64,000 nt of DNA from positions 20,859 through 84,858 of the forward strand of contig NZ_MUBJ01000021.1 in NCBI RefSeq assembly GCF_002127535.1, written 5' to 3'. The translations under genes were made by a program, and so were the position numbers. This DNA is from Xenorhabdus vietnamensis. Lineage in GTDB: Bacteria; Pseudomonadota; Gammaproteobacteria; Enterobacterales; Enterobacteriaceae. Of this stretch, positions 62,951-64,000 are shown piece by piece. Each line of letters starts with the position of its first letter. Within the stretch, counting starts at the first letter, position 1. A model generated the notes under the pieces. The model was given only the letters and a program-made list of their open reading frames with translations. It was not told the DNA's origin and made no database searches.

Positions 62951-63691
62951 ATGTCCGTACTTGGCCGTATCCACTCATTTGAATCTTGCGGAACCGTAGA
63001 TGGTCCAGGTATCCGCTTTATCGCATTTTTCCAAGGTTGCCTCATGCGCTGCCTCTATTGCCATAACCGCGATACTTGGGATACCCATGGTGGAAAAACG
63101 GTGACAGTTGAAGAATTAATAAAAGAAGCAACAGCCTATCGTCATTTTATGAATGCTTCGGGTGGCGGAGTCACTGCTTCCGGTGGTGAAGCAATTCTTC
63201 AGGCGGAATTTGTTCGTGACTGGTTCAGGGCTTGCCATGATGAAGGCATTCATACCTGTCTGGATACCAATGGCTTTGTTCGCCGTTACGATCCGGTTAT
63301 CGATGAACTATTGGATGCTACTGATCTGGTTATGCTGGATTTAAAACAGCTTAATGATGATATTCATCAAAAATTGGTCGGCGTATCCAATCATCGCACG
63401 CTCGAATTTGCTCGTTATCTGGCAAAGCGCAATCAAAAAACATGGATTCGCTATGTTGTCGTACCAGGATGGTCAGACGACGATAATTCTGTCCATATGC
63501 TTGGTGAGTTCACTAATGATATGAAGAATATTGAAAAAATTGAATTATTACCTTATCACGAACTTGGCAAGCATAAGTGGGTTACTATGGGTGAAGAATA
63601 TAAGCTGGAAGGGGTAAAGCTGCCATCTAAAGAGACAATGGAGAGAGTAAAAGGAATTTTAAACAGCTACGGGCATAATGTGATTTATTAG
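62951..63691 (+). CDS. pflA: Pyruvate formate-lyase activating enzyme
   Basis: A radical SAM enzyme that installs the glycyl radical on PflB. The 246 residues are identical in length to E. coli. The 4Fe-4S motif is [15 protein letters not shown] (CxxxCxxC). [14 protein letters not shown] is the SAM-binding GGE region, and [16 protein letters not shown] and [14 protein letters not shown] follow. ATG 62951 ([11 protein letters not shown]) matches E. coli; an upstream in-frame ATG at 62909 lies inside the terminator hairpin. A ribosome site (GGAG) lies about nine bases before 62951. Confidence 0.97.
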   Translation: MSVLGRIHSFESCGTVDGPGIRFIAFFQGCLMRCLYCHNRDTWDTHGGKTVTVEELIKEATAYRHFMNASGGGVTASGGEAILQAEFVRDWFRACHDEGIHTCLDTNGFVRRYDPVIDELLDATDLVMLDLKQLNDDIHQKLVGVSNHRTLEFARYLAKRNQKTWIRYVVVPGWSDDDNSVHMLGEFTNDMKNIEKIELLPYHELGKHKWVTMGEEYKLEGVKLPSKETMERVKGILNSYGHNVIY

Positions 63692-63753
63692 ATGCATTCC
63701 CCTTTCTCTTTTCCAACGACCAAATTGGTAACGTAGTCTGTAATTTTTAAGAG

Positions 63754-63787
63754 AAACTGGCTCTCTCAACCATTTGAGGTCAGTTTT
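63754..63787 (+). terminator. Possible pflA terminator
   Basis: AAACTG / CAGTTT outer stem with an inner CTCAA / TTGAG stem and a CCAT loop, followed by TCTTTGAAAG. The internal loop makes it imperfect. Confidence 0.4.
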
Positions 63788-63901
63788 CTTTGAAAGTATT
63801 TTAATCCAATCTGCTACTTGCAACCATTATATTGGTAAATTCTTAAACTCCTTTACGTTCTGCTTCATAACTGATAGTAATATGTACCATTAGATATAAT
63901 A

Positions 63902-63930
63902 TATACCCGTCGTAATTGAAGATGCTTGAT
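63902..63930. repeat. ERIC-end-like fragment
   Basis: TATACCCGTCGTAATTGAAG resembles the inverted end of the ERIC element at 62743-62870 (TATACCCTTCGTCTTTCAAG when read on its minus strand). No matching second half is seen before the window ends. Confidence 0.5.
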
Positions 63931-63961
63931 TTTTCATTCATATCAGCGCAGGATCGCGCCC

Positions 63962-64000
63962 ATGAAAATTAATCTGACAGATGCCCAAAAAAAAGCCCTC
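63962..64000 (+). CDS. Start of a probable IS630-type transposase (cut by window edge)
   Basis: Only 13 codons are visible: MKINLTDAQKKAL. This start, a short Met-Lys-hydrophobic stretch with Leu-Thr and Gln-Lys, is reminiscent of IS630-family transposases common in this group. It follows an ERIC-like end and a TA-rich stretch, and IS630 elements target TA. The assignment is weak until the next kilobase is read. Confidence 0.4.
   Translation, partial: MKINLTDAQKKAL

Overview
The window is a chromosomal segment of a gammaproteobacterium in the Morganellaceae/Enterobacterales. It most resembles Xenorhabdus or Photorhabdus: moderately AT-rich, enterobacterial in gene content and order, an OpnP/OmpF-type porin between asnS and aspC, an ERIC repeat, and one standalone NRPS-like enzyme set into the core backbone. 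The genus is an inference; the Enterobacterales assignment is firm.

Nearly everything follows the order around pflA-to-sxy in Escherichia coli, read in reverse. Left edge to 6.8 kb: an orphan nucleoside-deoxyribosyltransferase-like gene, sxy, sulA with a LexA box, ompA, matP, a Lon-like protease homologue (ycbZ) and fabA with adjacent FadR and FabR operators. 6.9-18.1 kb: rmf (too short for routine ORF calling), the pqiABC lipid-transport operon, uup, rlmKL, ycbX, zapC and pyrD. 18.6-27.4 kb: pepN, pncB, asnS, a general porin preceded by three OmpR-like boxes, and aspC. 27.5-39.4 kb: gloC, mepK, ldtD and aphA (cell envelope and periplasm), then cmoM-mukF-mukE-mukB (chromosome organisation). 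39.5-52.6 kb: elyC, the LPS/lipid A set kdsB-ycaR-lpxK-msbA, comEC, ihfB, rpsA, cmk, aroA and serC. 53-57 kb: an AT-rich insertion with a single-module adenylation-thiolation-reductase enzyme, then periplasmic asparaginase ansB. 57.4-63.7 kb: ycaO, and the anaerobic focA-pflB-pflA module with an FNR box. An ERIC element splits pflB from pflA, and the right edge begins what looks like an IS630-type transposase.

Mechanistic links: SulA (division block under DNA damage), ZapC (Z-ring), MatP and MukBEF (chromosome structure) are all here. Lipid A supply (KdsB, LpxK, MsbA), peptidoglycan remodelling (LdtD, MepK, ElyC) and outer-membrane proteins (OmpA, porin, Pqi) make the region rich in envelope functions. 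The most unusual element is the A-T-R enzyme at 53.07-56.12 kb, whose reductase domain appears to carry Gln in place of the expected Lys of the YxxxK motif. No tRNA, rRNA or CRISPR array was seen. I found no convincing unknown multi-gene system; the orphan gene at 252-779 and the A-T-R gene are the best candidates for new biology.
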